Below are positions 39,401-49,373 of a DNA stretch of 64,000 nt, piece by piece; position 1 is the stretch's first letter; the number at the start of each line of letters is the position of its first letter. A model generated the notes under the pieces. The model saw only the letters and a list, made by a program, of their open reading frames with translations, ran no database searches and was not told where the DNA came from. This DNA is from Neodontobutis hainanensis. Taxonomy: Eukaryota > Chordata > Actinopteri > Gobiiformes > Odontobutidae. The DNA lies in assembly GCA_024349245.1 (NCBI GenBank), contig JALDNG010000016.1, positions 2,306,001-2,370,000 of the forward strand. Direction: 5' to 3'. The position numbers were made by a program, and so were the translations under genes.

Positions 39401-42400
39401 TGTCTGCACCAGTGTACATGCTATGACTACAAAACTGTCAACTCATCAACTGACAGCACCGTTTAGCACTAATGCAAGTCTCCATCAGCTGTCAAAAGCA
39501 TTTGCATGAAATCAATAGCAGATGGCGGTCTGTGTCACCAATTTCATTACGCTGGGGTTGTTACAAAGATCATCTCCATGATAGATGAGATGGCGACATG
39601 TCGACATGCAGGGATCATGGCTGGCTCTCAGAATGGGACTCCTGAACCAAGACTTCACACAATAGGTAACCATGTCCAAGTGTACACTTTAGATTTTTAT
39701 TCACATACTTTTATTGCAAGAAGTCTAATTCTATTTTACCTGTTAGTTTAAAAATGGAGCCCCACTCTTACAGTAGGACATCATTATCATTGGAAACCTC
39801 TCCCAGCCTATAGGTCTCGTCCTGTACTGTACCTCTCTCCGGCTGCGTTCCCAGCATGCCTGGCGGCTTGTGTAGGCCCCAGCTGAGGCAGAGGACAGGA
39901 GAGCGTGATGTATCACCCTGAGAGAGCCCACTGACAGCCTCTGATGATGGATGGCCTGATTATGGAGTGCTTTTTACACATACACAATTTACATCACACT
40001 GAGCAGAGGGGTCTGGCAGGGGCTCGCCGCACACACGTGCACTCATACATCTGTGCACGTATGCATGCCGCTGTGTGTACACTTGTACACATGTATGAGA
40101 CCGCCACAGTGCATAGATAAGAAAGGGGGTGGAAACAACAAAAGAAAAGGGGCAAATTCCTGGCTACAGCCTTGTCATGTACGATCAATATGGCAGATCA
40201 ATCCTTTATTAAGGAGACGACGGCATTCCCCACATTCAGAGCGGGCCGTGTTGTTTCTGGCTGCATGATGACATGTCAAATCAAATTTCCAGCAGTGTAT
40301 GTTGTCACGGTGTGGGGTTTATTCAGGTGTGCCACCGCCAATAGGACTACCACTGTATATGCAACCTAGATCCTTGCTATCGATTAGCACCCTGCATTGT
40401 CCATGCTTGAACACATAATTGCTCCATTTTGTCACGCTCGAACTGGCAATTACTGTATTCAGGTTTGTACAGAGGGAGAACATGGTGGGTGTGTGTCAGG
40501 ACACACACGAGTGCAGTATGTGCTGCATGAGCATTCGGATGAGAGGGAACATAAGTAAAAGTGAGGGGCATAACTGCTCATTTTTATGCCCTGACGTGTG
40601 TGTGTGTAAGGTGCTGGCTTGCTCTACATTCTCTAGTGTTCAGCAGGTTCAGCGAGCTGTGCGGTGTTAATGCTGAAATTACATGCTGAGTAATGAGTGA
40701 TGGGCCAAATTACAGGCTGAACAATGAATAGAGGCAGGCAGCTCTTATTAGTCTCCATAGAAAGCCATTGATTTATGAAGCGCCTTTGCTCGCCGGAGTT
40801 ACTCTCCTGAAAATGATATCTACATTGAGAAGTGATGTTCTCTATTAAGTCGTTCCTTTCCCCTTTACACTGCTCTCACTCCTGCCTTGCCTCGCCTCTG
40901 CCCTCCCTCCCTCCCTCTCGCTGCTGTCCTGTCTACGACTCTACACATGATTGTTTAGAATCAGCCTGAGCGGTAAGGAAGCCTTCAATTACCCATTAGG
41001 ACTGTCAGACATAAAACGCCCTGCTCTCACCAAAGTCTGCCTTATGATTCATTTACTTTGTGCCTCTGATTCATCGCCCAATATGCCTCGTGCCCCAGAT
41101 TACTATTTGAGGGGTGGGAGAGATTAATGGCTCCTTGGGATCTGCCGCCGTATTTCACCGACCCAGTGTTGCAGTACAGTTGGTGCAGAAGGGTGAAATG
41201 ACAGCAACTTACACTAGATCAATGTGTGGACAGCCTTTCACAGATTATTAAAGCTCTGTTAGATTAAAAGACCCCTGCTATGTAGTTTGCTGTAGTCAAT
41301 ATTCTTGAGCAGATAAAAAGGGGGAGGGCACCTCTTCTGAATTCTCACACTGATGTAGGTCATCATGGCTGTTAATGGAATAACACTCGGTGACACAAGT
41401 GTCAGAGGAACTTGTGTCATTTTCCATCACTTGTCCCGGGAGCGGCTGACGTTTCATAAACCACTGTCTCACCCCTTGAGGTTTCTGTCAAATTAGGCAT
41501 TCTGAAATGACTTCTGTACTGTAAACAGATTTCTCAATTAGTTCCCTCCTATTTCTGACAAAATTAGCCCTGAAATGTTTCTAATTTCCATCTGTTTTTT
41601 TTTTGTTTCAGCCCTCAATGAGCCTACCATCGACTATGGCTTCCAGAGACTGCAGAAGGTCATCCCTAGACACCCTGGCGATCCAGAGAGGTTACCAAAG
41701 GTCAGCATGGAAAAAACACACATAAAAAAACACAGTAGCCTAAATGGTACTAATAAACAAAACAGCATTAGCATGAGGGCCATCACTGTGACCCCAAAGC
41801 GTAACAGCTTTGCCTCACATATGTGGCTTCTCCACTAACCCAAGTGGTAATGGTATTGGTTTAGTGTGGGGAGAGAGGCGTAAACTCTCTGTGTGGTAAA
41901 ATAGCTCAATCAGGCGTTTTCCTCTCCAGTAGTCTGTGGAGATGGTAATCTGGTCAGAAACGACGCCTGCACCCTCATTACCCCACTCATGTTTTCCTTT
42001 CATTTTCTGCAGCTCGATTTGGTTTAATCTTTTGTTTACAGAGCCCTGTGCCGTAAACCCCCTCGTCTTACTGCAGCTAATAGACAAAGACTGCATGTTA
42101 TTATGCTCTGGCTTTCTTATTGTTTTCTTTTGAACCAGGGTAAAACAGTTGAAAGCCACATCAGTTTTTTTTCGACACACCGGTGTGGCACATAAATAGG
42201 CTGCCAACTTGATAAACCTGGCCATGAAAACTAAGGTGCACACAGTTTTTCCTTTGATTTTTTTTTGTCTTTGATATTTTTCATTTCCTATTGATACAAA
42301 TCTAACTGTGTTTGCACTAATTACCGCCCGCCAGCAGCCATTTTGGTGACTGACGTTCCAGATGTGTCAGGTGTAATAATATGACTGATTAGCACATTCA

Positions 42401-45400
42401 AAAGCCCTTGGCAGGTAGTAAAGCGCAGGCCACCTCAGAGTTTTAATAATACTGTAAAACCTTTAAAGACCTTATCTATTAAATCCCAGCATGCAACACA
42501 GCAATATCATTAACGTCCAACGGACAATTTAATAAAGAACAGACTGCGTGGTAGCTTTACACGTTTGACCAAGGCAATGTGAAGAAATAGGACAACACAG
42601 GTTCTCCCCGGTTCACTATATGAAGTGTTTCAATTAGACTTGGTCCCTGCGGAGCCTGGAAACAACACCTAGACATGAAATGTTGCTCTAATTTTAACTG
42701 TAAACCAAAAGGTAAAGTACACTTACCTTTAATATCTTTGCTGGTCAATCTAACAATAGTGTTTCAATTTTAAAGCCACAGTGTCTTATAAAAATCCACA
42801 TTGTGAGAACAGAAAAAAGAAGCTGTTTTCACCATTGCTTTATTACAAAAAAGCCTCATTTCTTCCTTTTAATACAAAAGGCAGCAAGACAGATTTTGAC
42901 ACTGAACCCAAGATTAGTTTCCCGGGTGTGTGTATACTTAATATAGCAGGCTCTCTCGGCCTTTGCATGAAACAATCACAGAGTGAGATGAAACCCTGCA
43001 CTTCCAATAAACAACATAAATATTTGATTTGCTCTCTAATGGACCCAAATATGGGGTTCAGGGGGCATGTAAATGATCCCACCAAGTGATTCGTCATTGT
43101 TAAGCTTGCCATCTGAGGGTCAGCTCTCGGGGTCAAAAGCACATTCCCAATAAAACAGCCCGCGGCAGGCTGGGGCGGCCGTGTACATTTGGAATGAGAA
43201 CACAAACGGCATATAGAGAACAGCCATTATGGGGTGCAGGTGAGCCGGGGAGACTCTATAAAAAGAAGATAAAGCTGGAGGACGCGCAGTGTGCATTAGC
43301 AGAAAGGCAAATCGACACCAAGCCCACTCACCGCCTCTACACCCCCTTCCCCATGACTTCACCCTCCAGTTGATAATATTACTGCGCTATTGATTTCCAC
43401 CAGCCTTCTCCCTGGGACCAGTAAGACACGTGGTAATTGTAAGGAGACAGAAAGCCAATATGGGAGTGCTCATGGATAGCAAGGGATGCACGCTAATATT
43501 GTTGCTACACAGAGAAAAAAAGGGGGAAGCTGCCTCTGATTGAAGTTTACCTCGTAATTCTAAGACAACATCGTAGATGACAGTCTGACCCTGTGGGAGG
43601 AGTGCAGATATAAAAATTCAATGCAAAGTCCAGGGTGAATATGAAAGTAATAAGTGTGAGCAGTCAAGTGATGAGAAAGGAGATTGGTTTGCGGGCATTG
43701 CGTTAAGTGAAGAGAGACTTTGGAATTCACCCTCCTTTTTAAGATCTTGTTATAAAACAATTTTCTATTCATAATATAAAAAAGACAATTTATAATACCA
43801 TTTTGTGCCCTCTGGCAGTAATGGACAAATAGACTGGATATCACATTATATCACACTCAATTTCTCTCTTCTGTAACAAATTAGATTCATTATGAAATTA
43901 AAAGTGGAAACTCAATATTGTTTTATTATTAAGCTGATTGCTTTGGATTCTTTTCTTTCCTCCCAAAATGAGCATAAGCCCATTCTTTTCCAATTCTTCG
44001 TGTAATCCACAAGGAGAAAATATTACAAATGTGTTCATGTCAAGCAATTACCCATGTATTTAAATGAATCTCTCTTCCTGTGCTCTTTGAAGTACCTTCA
44101 TCTATTGGCCCTATGCTTCTAAATGCATTCATTACCTCGGGCTAGAGCTAACAGAGTAATTGCCTTACAGTTTTATAATGGCATTAGCACTCCAAGCTAC
44201 ATAACCTAGGCCCTCTTTTATTAACTGTGATAACATAAATACATGCTCCATGTTAATCTACTGCTCGAAGACTCACATTTGGGCCAAACGTCTTATTGTT
44301 GGATATTCTTTCACAAAAGACTATTTGTTACGGCTTTTCACTCATTTTCCAAAGAAATAACCTTAACACCTTCTAAATCTGAGGTGATCTGTCATTAGAG
44401 CAGCCACATTTAAACAGTTGTTTGAACATGGGACCTTTATGCAAAGCGAGGCAAACAATAGCAGAGATCTGTCACGCATTTGTCACACAACAACAGAAAT
44501 CATTTGAGGCCTTTAATTGTTTCAATTTAACATGGCGTGTTCTGATATGTCTCCATGACAAGAAAGCCAATTACACTTATGCTGGAGTAGTATTGAGATT
44601 TACATGGAAATGCCCTCAGAACACTATTCCGTGCTAATCGTATTCACAGCATGAGCTGATACGCATGAAAGCTTCTCGTCAGAAGAAAACAAACTTCTTC
44701 CTTGATTGGGTGCAGCACTTCTCATCATCCTCGGATATGACTAGGTTGCCACTTAAGCATAGCCCTGCGAGTCAGCTTGGTTAGTTAAGACACCACGCGG
44801 TAAACAACAGATTAAGGATGAGAGGCAATATCGTTTTCTCTCCTCCTTTTTCCAAGCTGTCCTTATGTCACTGCTGCAAAGTACCATATGGACAAGCAGG
44901 CAGAGGACGTTTCACAGAGAATGAAACATGGCTTGCGAACGCGACAGTCTTAATTGCTTTAATTGTTGTTTAAAATTGAGAGCCATGTAGGAGATCTTGA
45001 AATATGATAGAATAGATTATTGGTAATTATTAACTGCAGACAAAAAGAAAGAAAACCACTTTATCTCACTCAGCAAGAGAGAGAGAAATCTGTTCTGCCT
45101 GATGAGAACACATCAAGACAGCTGGTCCTCTCATTTAGTCTACCTGCCTCACGACAACCATAATTCTTTATTTGTATGCAAACTAGATGCATGCAACGTT
45201 GAGCATACACACCAATTTCAGAGGTAAATGCCCATTCTAAGAGCCACCCATCCGGTAACTTGGGGTGGATTAAGCGATATGTTTCTATAAGAGAGCATGG
45301 CATACGCTGGAAGTGGCTTCTGCAGTGATTCATCTTGATAAATCAAGGAGTGTGGTAGATATGCTCCTCAGGATGAAAGGGCCCATACACACGCTCCGTA

Positions 45401-48400
45401 CACACTACATACGCTGTGCTTTGGAAATGCAGGCCAAGTCTTGGAGGCCGCTGTTTGAAGGCGCGAAGGCTGTGTTTACATTCATTTACGGCAGCTGCCG
45501 TCTTAATCCCACACTGCTATTGCCAAGTGATGGAACACTTCAGACAAATTACCGAGGCCCGCAAAAGAAAACACAGCGAATGTGGGAAGAAAACAAGCAC
45601 CATCTGAGATGTTTCTGGTGACAGATTTGCATTGCTTTTAACCAGGGTTCTAACAGCAGAGTTGACAAATCTCTGCTCTACAGCAGGTGACAACAAGCAA
45701 GCATTTTAAAAACACACGCAACAGCCATGTCTGCCACTTGCCTTTGTCAGATTAGATGCACTCTAAATTGAGGAGAGGGTCTTCATACAGCATATTGCCT
45801 TCTGTATTATAGAAAACAAAGAGAGCAGTCTGCTTCCTTGAGAGGGATTTAATTGTAAGTGGTGAATTCAAAGAGCAGATAAAGACACACAAACGGGCCA
45901 AACCCCACCTAGCTCAAAGCCCAAAACCAAGTGGGGGAACAGGATCCAGGGCCAACTCATTTTCAGTGTTAAGAGCCAAAGCAACACAGCTAATCCGCAT
46001 TGTCAAGCGGGGGCAAGCATGCAGACATGGATAAGACCACATCCTGAGCATCCGTGTCCCCAAGGCACAAGCACCCAGCTCTTGCTGGATGGGAAGTCAT
46101 TTGTGAAGTCCTTTGCAACAGCCAGTCAAAGAGGTTAATTGAAAAATTCCTTAATGTCATTACAACAGAACTAGATTAACCCAGAGCTAATTCACTTTAT
46201 TGTTCTGAAGAGAGGGGACTCGGCGCTGAACTCTGGAGCAAACGTGTAGCCCAGAATCAGGGTGAGGTGTTGTTTTTAAAGGGCTATGCCAGTTTAATTA
46301 AGATAGGGAACATTATTCACTGCTCTGCACGGATGGAAGAAGTAAAGTAGTGTTGTGTAAATGCATCACGGGTGCCTCGTAAATGAGGATGGCTTTTATT
46401 TAGACTTGTATCGAGTATGTAAACATGTGAAATGCTCTCTAATGCTGAACGTAATACTGCTTGCCGCTGTAGGGACTGCGGGCCACAAATGATCTCTTTA
46501 GGTCTGACCATTGACCTGTGTTTCACTCTACAGGAGGTGTTGCTGAAGAGGGCAGCGGATCTCGTTGAAGCCCTGTATGGAATGCCCCACAACAATCAGG
46601 TCTGTATGCATACAGCTGCTACCTCTGGTCCTAAGCTAAATAAGAAACCATTGAAATTTTACTGATAGTATCACCAAAGGGTATTTTCACCATTATATCT
46701 GGAACAATGCGTTGTGTGTTAACCATATAGCCATGAACCGTGCATCAAAGCCAAGCACAGCTATAAAGACACCATAAATAACAAAACCTCTGGCTTCTCT
46801 TTGCTTCTCAGGAGATCATTCTGAAGAGGGCAGCTGACATCGCAGAGGCCCTGTACAGCGTTCCTCGCAACCACAACCAGATCCCCTCTCTCGCTAACAC
46901 AGCCTCCCACGGCATGATGGGAGTCAACTCCTTCAGCAGCCAGCTAGCAGTCAATGTGTCTGAGTCACAAGGGAATGACCAAGGTACATATGTGATATAG
47001 GGGATGACTCCATAACTCAGTGGCTCTCAAAAGTGGGGTCTAGAAACCTGCAGGGGTCCTGGAGGGGATCCCCGGAGGACACTAGTAAAATGAAAAATAG
47101 TTTTACTTCACTCTTTTTCTGTCATTACGATGAGGTATTTTCCCACTGCCACCTCCACTTGAACTTCTCAGTTAAATTTTTTAATTGGGTTCTAAATTAT
47201 GATCAGTTTTACCTGGAGTGAGGTTATCTACATTTGTGGGTTTTCAATTTTATTACATTTACAAATTAGCTGCAGCTGAAGGTGTATGAAATTGTTTATC
47301 TTAGATTGTAAATCTTTCCTTTGTAAACACAGAAGAAAAGAGAAATGACTGAGTTTTCTTTTCTGTCTTGCATGTTTTGCAGTGGGCTACAGCCGGAACA
47401 CCAGCAGCGTGTCCCCCCGGGGCTACATCTCCAGCAGCACCCCGCAGCAGTCGAGCTACAACACCGTCAGCAACAGCATGAATGGCTACGGCAATGCCGG
47501 TATGAACCTGGGAGTGCCAAGCTCCCCTGGGTTCCTCAACGGATCCTCTGCCAACTCCCCATATGGAAGTGAGTAGCTTGCCACAAGTACACTCCGTGAA
47601 AGCGCTAAGCTGCAGCTGATTTAATTCCAGTTCCCACATTTGTTTTCACTTTTATGAATCACTTCTGACAAGGTTGTAATGTTATTGATGATAATAATAT
47701 ACAACCATTCATTGAAGAAGTAGCTTGTTTAGTTTTGAGAACTCACATCAGGGCAGAAGGAATATTCTTTATGTATTTTTTCAACATATACCACTTGTAT
47801 TTGTTGAACCGGACAAGATGTTGATGGTAGGGGTCTGTAATGCTGTGTGAGTCCTGATGGTGTATCCCCCCTGGCAGTAATTCTATCCCAGTCTTACCTT
47901 AACTGCCCTCTCCCTCTTGAGCACTACTCACAGCACGTTCTCACTCTCACCCTCCCTGCTTTCCTTTCCTTCCCTATCGTCTCTGCAGTTAAACAAAAGA
48001 GCGCCTTCGCCCCTGTGGTCCGACCCCAGGCTTCCCCACCCCCCTCCTGCACCAGCGCCAACGGCAACGGACTGCAAGGTGAGCCCCCCTCACCCCCTCA
48101 TCCCTTCCCTACGGACTACTGGTCAGATACCGCTGCTCAGGCCTCTGTCCGGTTTGGTGAGGGATTAATCATTACCAATATATGCATTTTGACAGGCCAA
48201 TTTACACCTTTCAGTTCACTTGCAGACACACAGCCACACACTGAATTTACACAACTCAAACATGTATCTACACATGGCGTTGTGGGCTCACGCAGCTTTC
48301 GTGTCTGTACAAACATAGCTCCTTGTTGCCCTTTCATACAAACGATCCCCTCTGATGTCGCAGGAAAAGACCTTCCCCGAATTGTTTTAGTAATTATGTT

Positions 48401-49373
48401 TATTAGGTTTTGTGCGTGTGTCATGACCAACATGATTGCTTTGAAAACAAGCTTAGCCGTAGTGTGTGCCCCAAGATTAATAACATTGGGCTTAATGAAG
48501 TGGGAAATTAAAGTTCATCTTGCTACACGTTCATACTTATTAATACATGTTGTGCAGAAATTAATGAGCAATGCCTTGCCATCATCTGCGCTGGCAAACT
48601 TAAAAGCATTTCAAGCATGACTCTACAAATATACTCAGAGCAATATAATAATATATCATCCCAGCACTTCACTAGTTGCCTAATTGTTAAAACGTGTGAA
48701 AATACTGAATATATAAACTCTCAGAGTGAGGTATAGTTGCTAATGATATCCTAAGCAGATGGTCTTGGTAAAATAACGTTAGCTACCTTTGATCTTGCCT
48801 ACTCCTCTTGGATAATGATGTAGAAGCACAACTAGGGGAATGTTGAATCGTACAAGGACTAATGCGCTGTACAGAGTAATGGAGGCGAGGATAAAGAGAC
48901 AAGGCGAGTAAAAGGAGGAATCAGAGGGGAGTCTGACGACTGTCTAGTACTGTAGCAATGTGGCATTGTGGGAAGTGACCGTGTTGTTGCTCTGCCGTCA
49001 CCACGGCTGTGTCTCTTGGGAGTCTGGGCCACTGTTTGCCATTACCCCAACGCCAGGAGAAATATCACACATAGCAAGAGTGGCGTGCTGAGGGCTGAAA
49101 TGTCAGAGCAGGAGGGAGCTTTTCAAACTCTCCCCGTTAGGAGGGACGTGTAGCAGCAGGCTGGCCGCACGGCAAACACGCGCAGGCACATACGCAAACA
49201 GGCTCATGCACACACACACTCACACACACTAGCGCACACACATGCATGCACTAAACAATGATTTTAATAATTTTAAATAATTATCCAGATTTAATTGTCT
49301 GCTCTTACACTAACCCCCCTTTTCCTCTCTCTTGTTTTCAGCCATGTCCGGCCTGGTTGTCCCTCCAATGTAA
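24336..49373 (+). CDS. ebf3: ebf3 (COE/EBF transcription factor), 3' ten coding exons
   Basis: This is the 3' part of an Early B-cell Factor (Collier/Olf/EBF) gene, a nuclear sequence-specific transcription factor that acts as a dimer in neural and mesodermal differentiation. The coding join is 24336-24417, 26494-26635, 30915-31045, 31179-31305, 41612-41700, 46534-46599, 46812-46983, 47383-47568, 47989-48078 and 49342-49373. Every intron is GT-AG, and the phases join to one open frame of 371 residues ending in GLVVPPM and TAA. Counting the usual 185 residues from exons 1-6, the full protein would be about 556 aa, which matches short mammalian EBF3 isoforms. Domains in order: end of the DNA-binding domain (exons 7-8), IPT/TIG (9-10), HLH with duplicated helix (11-13), Ser/Thr/Pro-rich transactivation tail (14-16). 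EBF family membership is certain. The choice of ebf3 rests on the convergent mgmt neighbour and on residue similarity recalled from mammalian EBF3. The 5' exons, including the zinc knuckle, are outside the window. Confidence 0.96.
24558..24582 (+). repeat. A25 tract
   Basis: A homopolymer of 25 A in intron 7, with no recognisable retroposon body immediately upstream. Confidence 0.9.
25051..25107 (+). repeat. C-tract plus CA microsatellite
   Basis: C12, C7 and C8 runs separated by ACA, passing into about 12 CA units. The minus strand is G-rich and could fold as a quadruplex. Confidence 0.9.
26494..26635 (+). CDS. ebf3: ebf3 exon 8 (DNA-binding domain end and linker)
   Basis: The 142-nt exon follows acceptor atctgtcctgtag. 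It encodes VVVSTTVNVDGHVLAVSDN, then a basic stretch HNNSKHGRRARRLDPSEG, then TPPYLEN, and ends in phase 1. It forms the last strands of the DNA-binding domain and the link to the IPT domain. A second in-frame donor lies 24 nt upstream, after base 26611 (GAAG then gtacgc). Using it would remove eight residues (GTPPYLEN) and keep the frame, because both donors follow a G that completes an Ala codon with exon 9. Confidence 0.96.
26636..30914 (+). other. ebf3: ebf3 intron 8
   Basis: This is a GT-AG intron of 4279 nt with a purine-rich tract near 28695-28780 and an octamer ATGCAAAT at 29364-29371. A stretch from about 30730 has the look of a decayed dispersed repeat, but I cannot name it. No gene is visible. 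Confidence 0.9.
30915..31045 (+). CDS. ebf3: ebf3 exon 9 (IPT/TIG domain, first part)
   Basis: The 131-nt exon has acceptor ggataagcag and donor gtacgg. Two bases complete an Ala codon and 43 codons follow, starting TPCIKAISPSEGWTTGG and ending with FGTMLVWSE. This is the N-terminal half of the IPT/TIG immunoglobulin-like fold, which contributes to EBF dimerisation and clamps the DNA. The residues are essentially those of vertebrate EBF3 and EBF2. Confidence 0.97.
31179..31305 (+). CDS. ebf3: ebf3 exon 10 (IPT/TIG domain, second part)
   Basis: The 127-nt exon has acceptor ttcttttccag and donor gtgagt. It encodes LITPHAIRVQTPPRHIPG through SKQFCKGAPGRFVYT and ends with one base of the next Ala codon. 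It completes the IPT/TIG domain. The intron separating it from exon 9 is only 133 nt (31046-31178). Confidence 0.97.
31306..41611 (+). other. ebf3: ebf3 intron 10
   Basis: This is a GT-AG intron of 10306 nt, the longest one wholly inside the window. It has a T24 tract (32477-32500), pyrimidine-rich sequence at 38806-38885 and a dense C-run block at 39007-39054. An AT-rich, motif-rich block lies around 36530-36690. No coding exon is recognised. Confidence 0.9.
32477..32500 (+). repeat. T24 tract
   Basis: A homopolymer of 24 T in intron 10, flanked by C-rich sequence. Confidence 0.9.
41612..41700 (+). CDS. ebf3: ebf3 exon 11 (pre-HLH linker)
   Basis: The 89-nt exon has a T-rich acceptor (tttttgtttcag) and donor gtcagc. 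Two bases finish Ala and 29 codons follow, from LNEPTIDYGFQRLQKV to HPGDPERLPK. The segment IDYGFQRLQKVIP is the first helix of the EBF helix-loop-helix dimerisation motif. The loop runs into exon 12. Confidence 0.97.
41701..46533 (+). other. ebf3: ebf3 intron 11
   Basis: This is a GT-AG intron of 4833 nt. The stretch 43980-44640 is AT-rich with few simple repeats and several homeodomain-like ATTA cores, resembling conserved noncoding DNA. I could support no gene. Confidence 0.9.
46534..46599 (+). CDS. ebf3: ebf3 exon 12 (HLH second helix, first of two copies)
   Basis: The 66-nt symmetric exon (phase 0 at both ends) lies between ctctacag and gtctgt. It encodes 22 residues, EVLLKRAADLVEALYG then MPHNNQ. 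It forms one copy of the second helix of the HLH motif. Exon 13 begins with a clearly homologous helix, with 15 of 22 residues identical. Vertebrate COE genes are known to carry this duplicated helix exon, while most invertebrate COE genes have one, so the exon supports vertebrate origin. Skipping it would keep the frame. Confidence 0.97.
46812..46983 (+). CDS. ebf3: ebf3 exon 13 (HLH second helix copy two and linker)
   Basis: The 172-nt exon has acceptor ttgcttctcag and donor gtacat. It encodes EIILKRAADIAEALYSVPRN, HNQIPSLANTASHGMMG, then NSFSSQLAVNVSESQGNDQ, with the last base starting a Val codon. The first 23 residues are the second helix copy. The remainder begins the flexible Ser-rich C-terminal region. 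It is separated from exon 12 by 212 nt only. Confidence 0.97.
46984..47382 (+). other. ebf3: ebf3 intron 13
   Basis: This is a GT-AG intron of 399 nt. More than half may be derived from a DNA transposon that begins at 47018. Confidence 0.9.
47018..47115 (+). mobile_element. hAT-like DNA transposon terminus (relic)
   Basis: The stretch begins cagtggctctcaaaagtggg, then has ggggtcctggaggg and an A-rich stretch. From memory, many hAT-type nonautonomous elements in fish start with cagtggttctcaa followed by GGGGTCC-rich sequence. No matching opposite terminus was seen within the intron, so only one end or a decayed element is present. Confidence 0.5.
47383..47568 (+). CDS. ebf3: ebf3 exon 14 (Ser/Pro-rich transactivation region)
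   Basis: The 186-nt exon has acceptor catgttttgcag and donor gtgagt. It encodes GYSRNTSSVSPRGYISSS, TPQQSSYNTVSNSMNGYGN and a stretch ending LNGSSANSPYG. The composition is Ser, Asn, Gly and Tyr rich, as in the EBF C-terminal transactivation domain. It ends with a single base A that makes Ile (ATT) when joined to exon 15. Confidence 0.96.
47569..47988 (+). other. ebf3: ebf3 intron 14, with possible long exon 15 extension
   Basis: This is a GT-AG intron of 420 nt. Its last 111 nt (47878-47988) follow a cag acceptor and are open in the ebf3 frame, so they could be exonic in a longer isoform. Confidence 0.85.
47989..48078 (+). CDS. ebf3: ebf3 exon 15 (short form)
   Basis: The 90-nt exon has acceptor cgtctctgcag and donor gtgagc. 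It encodes KQKSAFAPVVRPQASPPPSC then TSANGNGLQ, which matches the EBF3 C-terminus. Mammalian EBF3 has a long form in which about 36 extra residues precede KQKSAF. Here no recognisable copy of those residues is present. An upstream acceptor ending at 47877 would nevertheless add 37 codons in frame (47878-47988). Confidence 0.95.
48079..49341 (+). other. ebf3: ebf3 intron 15
   Basis: This is a GT-AG intron of 1263 nt with a CA-rich microsatellite near 49207-49245. Nothing else is recognised. Confidence 0.9.
49342..49373 (+). CDS. ebf3: ebf3 exon 16, coding end
   Basis: The acceptor is ctcttgttttcag. The coding part completes Ala and reads MSGLVVPPM followed by TAA at 49371-49373. This is the invariant C-terminus of EBF3-type proteins. 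The exon continues as the 3' UTR. Confidence 0.96.

Noticed and set aside
45313..45621. A 102-codon open frame on the + strand in intron 11.
   Set aside because: No domain recognised, codon use looks random, and flanking sequence has no exon signals.
47847..48620. The longest open frame in the window (257 codons).
   Set aside because: It is long only because it contains the true ebf3 exon 15 (47989-48078). The parts beyond the splice sites are intronic, except possibly 47878-47988, which is reported as a finding.
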